From Ligilactobacillus murinus DSM 20452 = NBRC 14221 (lineage in GTDB: Bacteria > Bacillota > Bacilli > Lactobacillales > Lactobacillaceae): DNA of 35,593 nt. A program made the translations under genes and the position numbers. The notes beneath the pieces are model-generated. The model saw only the letters and a program-made list of their open reading frames with translations, searched no databases and was not told where the DNA came from. Shown here one piece after another: positions 1 through 7,919 of this stretch. Numbering within the stretch: the first letter of the stretch is position 1; the number at the start of each line of letters is the position of its first letter. The stretch spans positions 1-35,593 of the forward strand of contig NZ_BCVJ01000018.1 of the NCBI RefSeq assembly GCF_001591685.1, given 5' to 3'.

Positions 1-7
1 CAGGTAA

Positions 8-34
8 CAAAAAAGCATCGTTTTCCCGATGCTT
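8..34 (-). terminator. Rho-independent terminator
   Basis: An 8-bp perfect stem (13-20 with 27-34, six-base loop) is followed on the minus strand by a run of T. It ends the minus-strand transcript of the 74-residue protein just upstream. Confidence 0.85.
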
Positions 35-59
35 AAGCTTTATTTAAAATATTACTATT

Positions 60-284
60 TTATAACTCTACTAAATTTACAGTATCGCCTTCAAATTTTC
101 CTTGAACAATAAGATTCACAACATCTTTTCTAGCTTTTAGCCCACTAAATGTGGATAAACTCTTTATTTCAAAAATGTCGCCTTGACTATCTTTGATCTT
201 TTGTCCTACTTTAAATTTTAAACTAGGTACAGTAACACAAGTGACATCCTTAAAGTCCAAATAATAAACATCTAAAGCTTTCAT
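60..284 (-). CDS. Hypothetical small protein (74 aa)
   Basis: A 74-residue protein of unknown function. It is rich in beta-branched residues and Lys/Asp, with no signal peptide, membrane segment or cysteine cluster; the pattern suggests a small beta-barrel (SH3-like), which is only a guess. A GAGGG ribosome binding site lies 7 bases before the ATG. The ATG overlaps the stop of an upstream truncated ORF in an ATGA arrangement, so the two were once translationally coupled. A good terminator follows. It may be leftover cargo of the integrative element whose integrase fragment lies next to it. Confidence 0.55.
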   Translation of the reverse strand: MKALDVYYLDFKDVTCVTVPSLKFKVGQKIKDSQGDIFEIKSLSTFSGLKARKDVVNLIVQGKFEGDTVNLVEL

Positions 285-370
285 CTGCCATCCCTCAAAT
301 CTTTAAAATCTTTAGCATAATTTTTGATAAGCAATTTTGTATCTTCGATTTCTTTTTCCGTCAGTTTTAA
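281..370 (-). pseudogene. 3' end of a truncated ORF
   Basis: A reading frame of 29 codons, rich in Lys/Glu/Asp, ends with TGA overlapping the ATG of the 74-residue protein. It has no start codon with a ribosome binding site and stays open only to position 370. The opposite-strand integrase frame becomes open at 371. The tail appears to be the last part of a gene whose front was lost. The protein family cannot be recognised from 29 residues. Confidence 0.45.
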
Positions 371-903
371 TTATTACACAAATACGGAGTTAAGAATATG
401 GCTACATATTGGAAAACAATAAATATAAATAAATCATGGGACTTCAACAATAAACGCTTCAAAAAAGCTAAGACTGAATCATCTAATAGAATTATCCGAG
501 TCAATGATGATCTGTTAAACATTTTAAGCGAGCTTAAGCCAAATAATACTAAGCAAGTTTTTGATAGTGTATTTGGTTCAGTTCCTGGCTCTGGTGCGGT
601 CAATAAAGTTTTACGTAAAGTTCTAAAACAAGCAGGTATTTCCATTATTTTCACAGTCTTAGACACTCGCATGTTGCGCTACTTTTGTATTATGGCGTTG
701 ATGTATATGCGATAAGTAAAAGATTAGGTCATGCAGACTTAACGACAACTACTAGAAAATATTCTTACTTGATCGATGAATTTAAAGCTAAATCAGATGA
801 TCATATTGAAGATTTGTTAAATAATTTTTCTACAAAAAAAGAGAACAAAAAGCCTATTAGCCCTTATTTTATAAGGTATTGCAATGCGCTTGATCGGAAT
901 TGA
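371..903 (+). pseudogene. Tyrosine recombinase (phage-type integrase) remnant
   Basis: This is the C-terminal part of a phage/ICE integrase. The first frame (open from 371, first ATG 398) carries the stretch typical of Firmicute integrases, INKSWDFNN followed by TESSNRIIRVND. The frame then shifts near 637-651: the motif HSLRHSH (box II His/Arg), the RLGH motif and the catalytic Tyr in RKYSY are in the other frame, consistent with loss of one base in a T run. The arm-binding and core-binding domains and the box I Arg are missing. The frame ends inside the 3' part of tRNA-Arg, as expected for an integrase gene next to its attachment site. Not functional. Confidence 0.88.
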
Positions 904-958
904 ACCGATGACCTACCGCTTAGGAGGCGGTTGCTCTATCCTGCTGAGCTACAAGCGC
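885..958 (-). tRNA. tRNA-Arg (anticodon CCU)
   Basis: A cloverleaf can be drawn on the minus strand: acceptor GCGCTTG/CAAGCGC, D-arm GCTC...GAGC, anticodon stem ACCGC/GCGGT with loop CTCCTAA (anticodon CCU, reading AGG), and a T-arm with TTCAATT. The discriminator is A at 885. CCA is not encoded. Its 3' end overlaps the last codons of the integrase remnant, marking it as an integration site. Confidence 0.95.
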
Positions 959-991
959 AAAAAATAGAATAGTCATTAAAAACGACTATTC
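959..991 (-). terminator. Rho-independent terminator
   Basis: An 8-bp stem (967-974 with 984-991) is followed on the minus strand by TATTTTTT. It lies 36 bases after the DUF3284 gene and just before the tRNA, so it separates the two minus-strand units. Confidence 0.85.
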
Positions 992-1026
992 CATTATAGG
1001 AAGAATTACTTCTAAAGTCAATGATC

Positions 1027-1440
1027 CTAGTAACCGACCTCGATCTCTTTCAGTAATTTCATGAAATTATGCCGCCTGATCCACTCAGCTAAAGGTGAAA
1101 AGATCTTAATTTGTAGTTTAGAAGTCTGCTTTTTGACCAAACTTTCTTCACGATAATCAACTTTAACTTGATCTTTAGCTAACGGTGTCAATTCATAAGC
1201 TTCTTTTTTCACATAATGATCTGTTTCGATCTGCAAATGATAACTGCGATCTGGGATCAACTTGATGACCTTGAGTTGAGCTTTGGTCTGATGATCTAAC
1301 TTAGTAGCATAGCTTAAATCAGATAACTCAGCCACAGTCAATTCGCGTCCTGTTTCTTGCTTGATATCATACAGGAGCGTATCCAACAAACGCTGAAATA
1401 AGTATTCGGCTGAAACATTCAAATTCATTGAAATTTCCAT
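1027..1440 (-). CDS. DUF3284 domain-containing protein
   Basis: A 137-residue soluble protein matching the DUF3284 family of lactobacilli and streptococci: it starts with a sequence of the type MxISxxLNVSAExLFxxL and has a YDIKQETG stretch. The biochemical role of the family is unknown; in other genomes it is often near PTS sugar genes, which is not the case here. The first ATG (1440) is preceded by AGAGGAAG at good spacing, so it is preferred to the ATG four codons later. It lies 65 bases after the helicase gene on the same strand and shares a terminator with it. Confidence 0.75.
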   Translation of the reverse strand: MEISMNLNVSAEYLFQRLLDTLLYDIKQETGRELTVAELSDLSYATKLDHQTKAQLKVIKLIPDRSYHLQIETDHYVKKEAYELTPLAKDQVKVDYREESLVKKQTSKLQIKIFSPLAEWIRRHNFMKLLKEIEVGY

Positions 1441-1505
1441 CTGCTCTTCCTCTTTCTGCTAGCTTTACTCTCAGTATATCACTTTATCTTCTTTGCACCA
1501 GTTAT

Positions 1506-2762
1506 CTAACTTTTCTTACGTTTTCCTTTATTTTTTTGATCACGTTTACGGTTCTTTTTCCGCTTTTTCTTAGCAGATTCAGCTTGAGTTACTGGTTTAT
1601 TTGGCTTTTTACGAACTGGTCGACTGGGCGCTTGTTTCTTTAACTCAGCTAACTCATTTTGATCTGTAACTAGTTGACGTTGATAAAGATAGACTGGCTC
1701 TAGTTCATAGCCCTTTTCTTTGACCAATTGCTTAAACATCCGCAGATCGCGTTCATTACCGATATTAATGACGGTCCCATCAGCACCCATTCGCCCCGTA
1801 CGTCCAACTCGATGAATATACGTATTGACATTTTTAGGCAGATCATAGTTCACGACAGCAGGTAGCCCTGGAATATCTAATCCTCTAGCCGCTACATCTG
1901 TGGTCAATAACAACGCAACTTCTCTTTTCCGCAATTGACGTAAAGCTTGTTCCCGTTCAACTTGACGCTGTTCACTATGCAAACGTGCAACGTTAACATG
2001 TGCATGTTTTAACTTTTCGTATGCATCATTTAATTCAGCGGTTTGTTTGAAAAAGACTAGAGCGCAAAAATCATCTAACTGTGCCAACCTACGTAAAGCA
2101 TCGACGCGCTTTCTTTGTGGAACTTCTAACAAATAATGCTCCACTTGACCTCGAGTATGATCAACTTGGCGAACATCGATCACAGTTGGTTCGATCCCAA
2201 ACCAGCGATGTAATTCCGATAAGATCGGAGCTTTAGTGGCTGAAAAAAACGAAACAGCTGCCGTTCTAGGCGCATGTGTGATGATCTCACGGCAATCAGC
2301 TAGTGTTTCAGCTTCACCCAACAATTCATCTGCCTCATCGATCACGATCGCCTCTAGTTTATGCAATTTTAATTTCTTATCATTGATCAGGTTCAATAAT
2401 CGGCCTGGTGTCCCGATCACAACTTCAGGTCGCTTTTTTAATTTTTCGATCTGGCGTTTGACATTTGCACCACCTATCAAAGATAAGACATTTAGCTCAA
2501 GTAACTTAGCCCATGGGCGGATCACATTAGTCAACTGGGCTGCCAACTCTTGCGATGGAGCTAAGATCAATAATTGCGTACCATCCTTAGGTAAAAGTTG
2601 TTCTAACAATGGCAAAGCGTAGGCTAAAGTCTTACCCGAACCAGTTGGAGCCAATCCCAACACACTCTTCTCCTGCGCTAGTAATGGTGCAACTTCCGCT
2701 TGGATCGGTGTTAGGGCTTCAAAGCCTTGTTCTTTAAAATAATTCTCAAATTTTGGATTCAT
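1506..2762 (-). CDS. DEAD-box ATP-dependent RNA helicase
   Basis: A 418-residue DEAD-box helicase that unwinds RNA duplexes with ATP, probably in ribosome assembly, mRNA turnover or cold growth. All motifs are visible: Q motif ending at Gln21, Walker A APTGSGKT (38-45), TPGR (118-121), DEAD (142-145), SAT (174-176), TDVAARGLDIP (288-298) and HRVGRTGR (317-324). The last ~35 residues are very rich in Lys/Arg, a typical RNA-binding tail. Length and order fit the CshB-like group of Firmicutes, but the assignment to CshA or CshB is not certain. GAGAAAGG precedes the ATG. Confidence 0.93.
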   Translation of the reverse strand: MNPKFENYFKEQGFEALTPIQAEVAPLLAQEKSVLGLAPTGSGKTLAYALPLLEQLLPKDGTQLLILAPSQELAAQLTNVIRPWAKLLELNVLSLIGGANVKRQIEKLKKRPEVVIGTPGRLLNLINDKKLKLHKLEAIVIDEADELLGEAETLADCREIITHAPRTAAVSFFSATKAPILSELHRWFGIEPTVIDVRQVDHTRGQVEHYLLEVPQRKRVDALRRLAQLDDFCALVFFKQTAELNDAYEKLKHAHVNVARLHSEQRQVEREQALRQLRKREVALLLTTDVAARGLDIPGLPAVVNYDLPKNVNTYIHRVGRTGRMGADGTVINIGNERDLRMFKQLVKEKGYELEPVYLYQRQLVTDQNELAELKKQAPSRPVRKKPNKPVTQAESAKKKRKKNRKRDQKNKGKRKKS

Positions 2763-2773
2763 ACTTACCTTTC

Positions 2774-3781
2774 TCAGTAGTCGACCTCATCAGCCGGAAA
2801 AGCAAGTCCTGCACTTTGACGTAATTTATACAAGACATGATTTACTTCAACGGCTACGGCTAACCACTCCTGCTGTAACTGCTTATTTTGCAGTGAATCC
2901 GTATCTCGTAAAACCTCTCCAAAAGCTTTTGCTTCAGCCAACATTGGATTTTTAGCCGGATCCACTGATAACATTGTACCATTTCCTGTGGCATCGACCA
3001 ATTCCACTTTTTGTAATTCAGCCGCATTATCCATCACGATCGTCTCTTTTAGTCCGTAAATTTCACCAGGCAGATATGAATTGGCTGTCTTACCAACATT
3101 TAAGACTACATCATAGCCCGAATAGTTCAAAATGGCTGTCCCAGAGCCATCGATCCCGTTGCGTAATTTTACTGGATAATAATGGACATCTTTGGGGATC
3201 CCAAACCAACTGATCGCATCATAGACAAGATATACCCCTAGATCTTGCAAAGCTCCACCTGAAAACTTAGGTGAAAAGACATTTGGTTCTGCTCCCGCTA
3301 AAAATTGATCATAACGCGAGGAATATTTTTTATAGGTCAAATTAGCCCCTTGGATCACAGGTAGCTCTTTGACTGCTTGTTTGACACTTTGGAAATTTGG
3401 CTCGTGAAAATGTCTAGCTGCCTCAAAGCAATAAAGTTCTGGATGATGATGCAAATATTTCTGTAAGACTTTGAGCTCTGCTGGGTTAGAACACATAGGC
3501 TTTTCAACGATCACATGCTTCTTGGCGTTTAAGGCTTGTAAGGTTTGTTCAAAATGCAAACTATTCGGCGATGCAATGTAGACCACCTCAAAAGTACCTT
3601 GTTCAAAAAATTCATTTAAATTATCAAAATATTCTGTTACACTTTTGAAATCTGCACCAAATTTTTGCGCTGTGGCTACTTTCCTTGAATATACGCTGGT
3701 TAAAGTAAACTCACCTGTAGCTTCTGCGGCTTCAACAAATTGCTTAGTGATCCAATTAGTACCAATGATCCCGAGTTTCAT
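2774..3781 (-). CDS. Gfo/Idh/MocA family NAD(P)-dependent oxidoreductase
   Basis: A 335-residue two-domain dehydrogenase. The N-terminal Rossmann fold begins KLGIIGTNWIT, and the family signature EKP is at residues 93-95 with its catalytic Lys94. The C-terminal half is the alpha/beta substrate domain. Members oxidise or reduce sugars, inositols and related polyols; the substrate cannot be read from the sequence. The start has GAAAGGGG upstream. It ends 11 bases before the helicase start, so the two may be co-transcribed. Confidence 0.9.
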   Translation of the reverse strand: MKLGIIGTNWITKQFVEAAEATGEFTLTSVYSRKVATAQKFGADFKSVTEYFDNLNEFFEQGTFEVVYIASPNSLHFEQTLQALNAKKHVIVEKPMCSNPAELKVLQKYLHHHPELYCFEAARHFHEPNFQSVKQAVKELPVIQGANLTYKKYSSRYDQFLAGAEPNVFSPKFSGGALQDLGVYLVYDAISWFGIPKDVHYYPVKLRNGIDGSGTAILNYSGYDVVLNVGKTANSYLPGEIYGLKETIVMDNAAELQKVELVDATGNGTMLSVDPAKNPMLAEAKAFGEVLRDTDSLQNKQLQQEWLAVAVEVNHVLYKLRQSAGLAFPADEVDY

Positions 3782-3943
3782 AATAAGTAACCCCTTTCAT
3801 TTTTTCATTCGTATTTATTATAACAGACTTCGAAATATTAGCGTACTAAGAGCTGATTTGTCCCAAATTTTTAAGCTAAAAATATTCCAAAAGTATGACA
3901 AAATTTCTATTATATTTCATTTTCAAATATTACTGGTATTTTA

Positions 3944-3999
3944 CTATTTTTACAGTATAAATCGTGGTATATTATACTCAATAAGAAAATTGGAGGGGT
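3944..3999 (+). promoter_or_regulatory. Putative promoter and RBS of the DUF4828 gene
   Basis: TTTACA at 3949-3954 and a TATTATAC-like -10 region near 3970-3977 lie about 30 bases before a strong GGAGGGG ribosome binding site. The spacing is not ideal (15-17 depending on the -10 chosen). The rest of the gap 3782-3943 is AT-rich with nothing recognisable. Confidence 0.4.
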
Positions 4000-4006
4000 T
4001 GAAGCA

Positions 4007-4375
4007 ATGAAACGCAAGGGCTTGATCAGTTTAGGCCAGACTTTATTCAGTAACGTGATCAATTTTAACAAGAAAAGCAAGCAACCACAGGTGTCTCTAC
4101 CACTGATCTACGCCGGTAGTTGGCAATTTATCGATGAATTAAGTAATCGAACTCATTGTCTTGAGATCACGACTGACTTGCGTATTTTGATCGACCACCG
4201 CGAACTTGCGGGACAGATCCAGACCCTCACCGCTAAAGAACTGATTTTTTTGGATGGTTACGGCTATCATCTGCGGATCGATGCCGTTGATAGCAAACCC
4301 ATCAGCGTCTATGACGAAGCTGATAACCGTGTCTATGAGCTAGTTGATGAGCTTGATCCTGACACACCTTGTTAA
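4007..4375 (+). CDS. DUF4828 domain-containing protein
   Basis: A 122-residue protein of the DUF4828 family, common in lactobacilli. After a basic, possibly membrane-interacting N-terminus it has the family core: Y-x-G-x-WxF near residue 36, ITTDLRILID, and the conserved ELIFLDGYGYHL. The function is unknown. It is the only plus-strand gene between 0.9 and 11.4 kb and is monocistronic, with its own ribosome binding site (GGAGGGG) and terminator. Confidence 0.75.
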   Translation: MKRKGLISLGQTLFSNVINFNKKSKQPQVSLPLIYAGSWQFIDELSNRTHCLEITTDLRILIDHRELAGQIQTLTAKELIFLDGYGYHLRIDAVDSKPISVYDEADNRVYELVDELDPDTPC

Positions 4376-4389
4376 TAGCACTTATAACC

Positions 4390-4421
4390 AGACTTCCTCA
4401 ATACAGGAAGTCTTTTTATTT
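4390..4421 (+). terminator. Rho-independent terminator of the DUF4828 gene
   Basis: AGACTTCCT and AGGAAGTCT form a 9-bp stem with a six-base loop, followed by TTTTATTTT on the plus strand. Confidence 0.9.
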
Positions 4422-4430
4422 TGAGTAAAC

Positions 4431-4467
4431 AAAATGCGGTGAGCCTGACTAGGCCTCACCGCATTTT
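4431..4467 (-). terminator. Terminator of the two-component operon
   Basis: A long stem (AAAATGCGGTGAG with CTCACCGCATTTT, one bulge) ends in TTTT on the minus strand. It overlaps the last codon of the response regulator gene. Because it is symmetric it may also back up the plus-strand terminator. Confidence 0.75.
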
Positions 4468-5071
4468 AGATCCAACCATTCTTTTGTGCCAACATGACCG
4501 CCTCTAAGCGCGTAGTCGTCCCAGTCTTACTTAAGATCGCTGAGATATAATTGCGCACTGTTCCTTCGGATAAAAACATCCTTTCGGCGATCTCCTTTGT
4601 TGTAGTTGCTGAGCGCATCACTTGTAATATCTCTAGTTCTCGCTTGGTCAGTGGCGGCGTTTCAACTGCAAACATCCCTTGGACTAACCGACTTTCATAG
4701 ATAGTTTGACCTACTAAAACTGCTCTGATCGCACTTATGAGAGTCTCACTAGGTGAATCTTTTAATAAATATCCCGCGACTTGCGCTTTGATTGCTTGTT
4801 CAAAATATTTTTGACGCGCAAATGTCGTTAAAATGATTACTTTTACCGATTTTTCTAGCAATGCCAATTGATCTGCGACTTCTAAACCGGTCAGACCTGG
4901 CATTTCAATATCTAGTAATGCCACATCTGGTTTTGAATCTAAAATACCATTTAAGGCCGCTTTTCCATCTGCGGCGATACCGACAACTTCAAAATCAGTT
5001 TCTAGTTCGAGCAACATTTGTAAAGCTTGCGCGATCATGACTTGATCTTCTGCAAGGTAGATCCTGACCAT
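4466..5071 (-). CDS. LuxR/NarL-family response regulator
   Basis: A 201-residue response regulator. The receiver domain has the acidic pair Glu8-Asp9, the phosphoacceptor Asp54 (LLDIEMP), Thr83 and Lys104. The C-terminal helix-turn-helix (about 135-195) is of the LuxR/NarL type with TKEIAERMFLSEGTVRNYIS. It is partnered with the histidine kinase just upstream; the stop and start share a base (TAATG), so they are translationally coupled. The set ABC ATPase - permease - kinase - regulator matches B. subtilis yvfRSTU and the related linearmycin resistance cluster lnr. It probably activates its own operon in response to a membrane-active compound (inference). Confidence 0.92.
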   Translation of the reverse strand: MVRIYLAEDQVMIAQALQMLLELETDFEVVGIAADGKAALNGILDSKPDVALLDIEMPGLTGLEVADQLALLEKSVKVIILTTFARQKYFEQAIKAQVAGYLLKDSPSETLISAIRAVLVGQTIYESRLVQGMFAVETPPLTKRELEILQVMRSATTTKEIAERMFLSEGTVRNYISAILSKTGTTTRLEAVMLAQKNGWI

Positions 5072-6198
5072 TAATTCTCAGTTCCTTTCTTTTTAGGGAT
5101 CGTTAGCGTTATCTGAGTACCATTTTTCGCTTCAAAAGAGCTAGTCCCTGATACTCTTTCGATCCGTTGCTTCATCCCGATTATCCCAAACGAATCTTGT
5201 TTTTCTTTGAGTGAAAAACCGGTCCCATTATCTTTTATGATTACTTGATAATTGTACTCATCTTCATTAAATATCACTGTAAAAATATCAGCTTGACTGT
5301 GCCTGATAGCATTTGTAACGGCTTCATTTATATTTCTCGCAAATATCTGTTGGACCTCTTGTTTCCAATTCATAGCGCTCGTTTCATTTTCCACTAACAA
5401 AACGATCTTGGCCTGCTTTAATTTTTCACTTGCTTCATGTAAGGCTTGGATCAAAGTCTCATTTTTCAGATCACGTACGATCTGTCGAACTAATTTAAGA
5501 TCATTTCGCGACTCATTTGCGATCTGTTCTAACTGTTCCTTAGTTTTCGCGAGATCTTTTTCCATAAATTTTTGTGCTACTTCTGCTTTAAGGGCTATCA
5601 GCGAAAAGCTTTGTCCTAGATCATCATGAAGTGCTTGAGCGATCCGATCACGTTCCGTCGCTAATAAACGTAAGCGCTGATTTTCTTCACGTAAAGCTTG
5701 CCGTTTTGCTTGTTGTTCACCCAAAGAACGGGAAGCTATCACTGGCAGTGCAGGCGATAAGATCAGCAAAGCGATCTCAAATATATCTATCTTCGTTGTA
5801 CCGGTATACACTATATACAATATCCATGAAAGACTCACCCCTAGAGCTAGATAAAATGTCCATAGTAAGCGCTTGAACACTTTTTTACTGACAGGAAAAG
5901 AACCGATCAAAAATGAAGTAAAAACAAATAAAAAGATATAATTAAATACAAACGCAAACGTCATATCGATCACTAGTTGTATACTGACCCGCAAACTAAA
6001 GTGTTTAGCCGTCATAAAACAATCACGGTAGATCTTGATGTAAACTACAATAACAGCTAACCAAAAATATTTAGCCATCCCTTGAATATCAGTGATCACA
6101 CTAAATGCAGGTAACATAAAGATCAGCCAAAAATAAGGTGCAAGACCTAAATATTGTGGAAATAAAATCTGTGTACGTAAAAATTTTTTCATATTCAT
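5071..6198 (-). CDS. DesK/YvfT-like sensor histidine kinase
   Basis: A 375-residue sensor kinase. About five membrane helices fill residues 15-155 with almost no external loop, as in intramembrane-sensing kinases. A coiled linker leads to the HisKA_3 dimerisation domain, with phosphoacceptor His191 in ALHDDLGQ. The HATPase domain has the N box NEAVTNAIRH (291-300) and G1 box DNGTGF (323-328). It probably senses membrane state or the exporter itself. Its ATG overlaps the permease stop (ATGA). Confidence 0.92.
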   Translation of the reverse strand: MNMKKFLRTQILFPQYLGLAPYFWLIFMLPAFSVITDIQGMAKYFWLAVIVVYIKIYRDCFMTAKHFSLRVSIQLVIDMTFAFVFNYIFLFVFTSFLIGSFPVSKKVFKRLLWTFYLALGVSLSWILYIVYTGTTKIDIFEIALLILSPALPVIASRSLGEQQAKRQALREENQRLRLLATERDRIAQALHDDLGQSFSLIALKAEVAQKFMEKDLAKTKEQLEQIANESRNDLKLVRQIVRDLKNETLIQALHEASEKLKQAKIVLLVENETSAMNWKQEVQQIFARNINEAVTNAIRHSQADIFTVIFNEDEYNYQVIIKDNGTGFSLKEKQDSFGIIGMKQRIERVSGTSSFEAKNGTQITLTIPKKKGTEN

Positions 6199-6917
6199 TG
6201 GACCCTTCGCATCAACTTTTCACTTAAGTAGATCAAGCTACTCAACAGCCCGCTCCAAATAACGATACCACCAAAATAACCTAGCGTCAGTGACCCACCG
6301 TTAACTAATTCGCGTGCGATCTCAGCTACATAATAGACTGGGGTATGTCCACCGAGCACTTGGATCCAATGAGGCAAGAGCTCAAATGGCCACCATAGCC
6401 CACTAATGATCGCTAATAAAAAAACAATATTTCCCAAAACATTGACGGTATTTACATTACGCGTTGTTGCCAGCAAAACACCAAGCAACATCAAGGGGGT
6501 CGCCAAAAGCGGAATGACCAAAACTAAGATCGCCCATAGTTTTGCCGAAAAAACAATGCCATTGAAGATCCAGCCAGCCACGCCTAAAGCAATAACACAT
6601 AAAACATTCAATAACCAAAAGCAACTTCCCACAGAAACGTAATACTGCCAGCGCTTCAAGGGTAGAATTTGCAACAACTTAGCATAGCCACTTGTATAGT
6701 CTGTTACCAGTGTATTAGCAACTGTTAAAACTGAGCCCAGTAAATTGGCATAGATCATCATCGAGACTAAATAATCACGTTCAAAGCTTGGATCATTACT
6801 AGACATGACCTTAGTGAATAATAAGTAAAACATAACTGGGATCAAGATGTCAAAAAATAAGAAACTGGGATTTCTTAAAATGATCCGTTTAAAATTAAAT
6901 TTGACCTGCTTTATCAT
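6195..6917 (-). CDS. ABC-2 type transporter permease
   Basis: A 240-residue membrane protein with six predicted helices, of the ABC-2 export permease type. Helix 1 (about 20-38) is followed by a long cytoplasmic/interfacial stretch containing TDYTSGYAKLLQILPLKRW, the typical coupling region. It pairs with the ATPase whose end it overlaps by 23 bases. The transported compound is unknown; in the related Bacillus clusters it is a lipid-targeting antibiotic. Confidence 0.88.
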   Translation of the reverse strand: MIKQVKFNFKRIILRNPSFLFFDILIPVMFYLLFTKVMSSNDPSFERDYLVSMMIYANLLGSVLTVANTLVTDYTSGYAKLLQILPLKRWQYYVSVGSCFWLLNVLCVIALGVAGWIFNGIVFSAKLWAILVLVIPLLATPLMLLGVLLATTRNVNTVNVLGNIVFLLAIISGLWWPFELLPHWIQVLGGHTPVYYVAEIARELVNGGSLTLGYFGGIVIWSGLLSSLIYLSEKLMRRVQ

Positions 6918-7791
6918 CGGCTCGTCCTCCTGTTAATTCGAAAAATAGCTCATTCAATGATCCTTGTTCAATATTTAAGTTTTCAATTGCTGGTAAATAT
7001 GGCATCAAGCGTGGCAAACATTCATTTAGCTGCGTCGTTTTTAAAGTATAGCTCCCTGCATCAGCTTTGACCGCTAAGATCCCCGGTAGCTCAACAAATA
7101 GACTTTGATCCAACCGACTATCAAAACTAAGCGTCACCACCTGATGACCTTGTTGCAACTGTTGTAAAGTACCATCAAAAGCCAACTTTCCGTCTTTTAA
7201 GATCAAAAAACGTTGTGCGACTCCTTGTAATTCCTCTAAATAATGACTTGTGATCAAAAAGGTCTTACCTAATGCTTGCAAGTTTTTGATCTGTTGCCAA
7301 AATTTTTGCCGACTCACCACATCCATCCCTACTGTTGGCTCATCTAAAAAGATCAACTCAGGATCACCAGCTAAGCATAAGGCAAAATTTAAACGTCTTC
7401 TTTGACCACCAGAAAGTTTAGACAAAAATTGGTTTTGTTTATCTGCTAGATCAGCGATCTGTAACAACTCGGCGTAATCTTTGCTATTAGGATAATAGCT
7501 TTGCCAAAGTTTGATGACCTCTTTGACCGTTACTCTTTCTAATGAAAAATCGTTTTGTAACATGACACCGATCTTCTCAGTTTTTAAGTGCTTACTTCCT
7601 AAGATCTTGACTTTTCCACTATCCTTTGTGATCATTTGTAGCAAAACATTTAACAGAGTGGATTTCCCAGCACCATTTTTTCCCAAAAGGGCTACGATCT
7701 CCCCCCGATCAACTGAAAAGTTCAATTGCTTTAGGACTGGTTTTTGGACATAAGTTTTAGTTAGTCCAGCTACTTCGATAACTTTTTTCAT
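6895..7791 (-). CDS. ABC transporter ATP-binding protein
   Basis: ATPase partner of the neighbouring permease. It shows Walker A GKNGAGKS, Q-loop LQND, signature LSGGQRRR, Walker B LIFLDEPT and H-loop TSHY. The C-terminal ~80 residues follow the DrrA/NatA-like layout. An open frame extends to ATG 7812, but the ATG at 7791 gives the standard start MKKVIEVAGLTK and has GGAAGTGAG upstream, so I prefer it. It is the first gene of the four-gene operon running down to 4466. Confidence 0.9.
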   Translation of the reverse strand: MKKVIEVAGLTKTYVQKPVLKQLNFSVDRGEIVALLGKNGAGKSTLLNVLLQMITKDSGKVKILGSKHLKTEKIGVMLQNDFSLERVTVKEVIKLWQSYYPNSKDYAELLQIADLADKQNQFLSKLSGGQRRRLNFALCLAGDPELIFLDEPTVGMDVVSRQKFWQQIKNLQALGKTFLITSHYLEELQGVAQRFLILKDGKLAFDGTLQQLQQGHQVVTLSFDSRLDQSLFVELPGILAVKADAGSYTLKTTQLNECLPRLMPYLPAIENLNIEQGSLNELFFELTGGRADDKAGQI

Positions 7792-7858
7792 TGGTCTCAC
7801 TTCCATACTCAAGATAATTTCATTTTAAATGAAAGCTACTCTTGTCCCTAGAACCAAC

Positions 7859-7885
7859 TGTCATGACATCTCATGACAATTGTCA
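7859..7885 (-). promoter_or_regulatory. Double palindrome, putative response-regulator operator
   Basis: Two perfect palindromes stand side by side: TGTCATGACA (7859-7868) and TGACAATTGTCA (7874-7885). Both share the half-site TGACA/TGTCA. They lie 50-90 bases upstream of the ABC operon start and upstream of a weak -10 (TAAAAT, about 7823-7828). Position and symmetry suit an activator site for the operon's own NarL-type regulator (inference). Confidence 0.5.
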
Positions 7886-7886
7886 C

Positions 7887-7916
7887 AAAAAAACAGTCGT
7901 CCCTTAGATGACTGTT
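7887..7916 (-). terminator. Terminator of the CPBP protease gene
   Basis: AACAGTC and GACTGTT pair (7892-7898 with 7910-7916) and are followed by seven T on the minus strand, immediately after the stop of the CPBP gene. Confidence 0.85.
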
Positions 7917-7919
7917 AGT

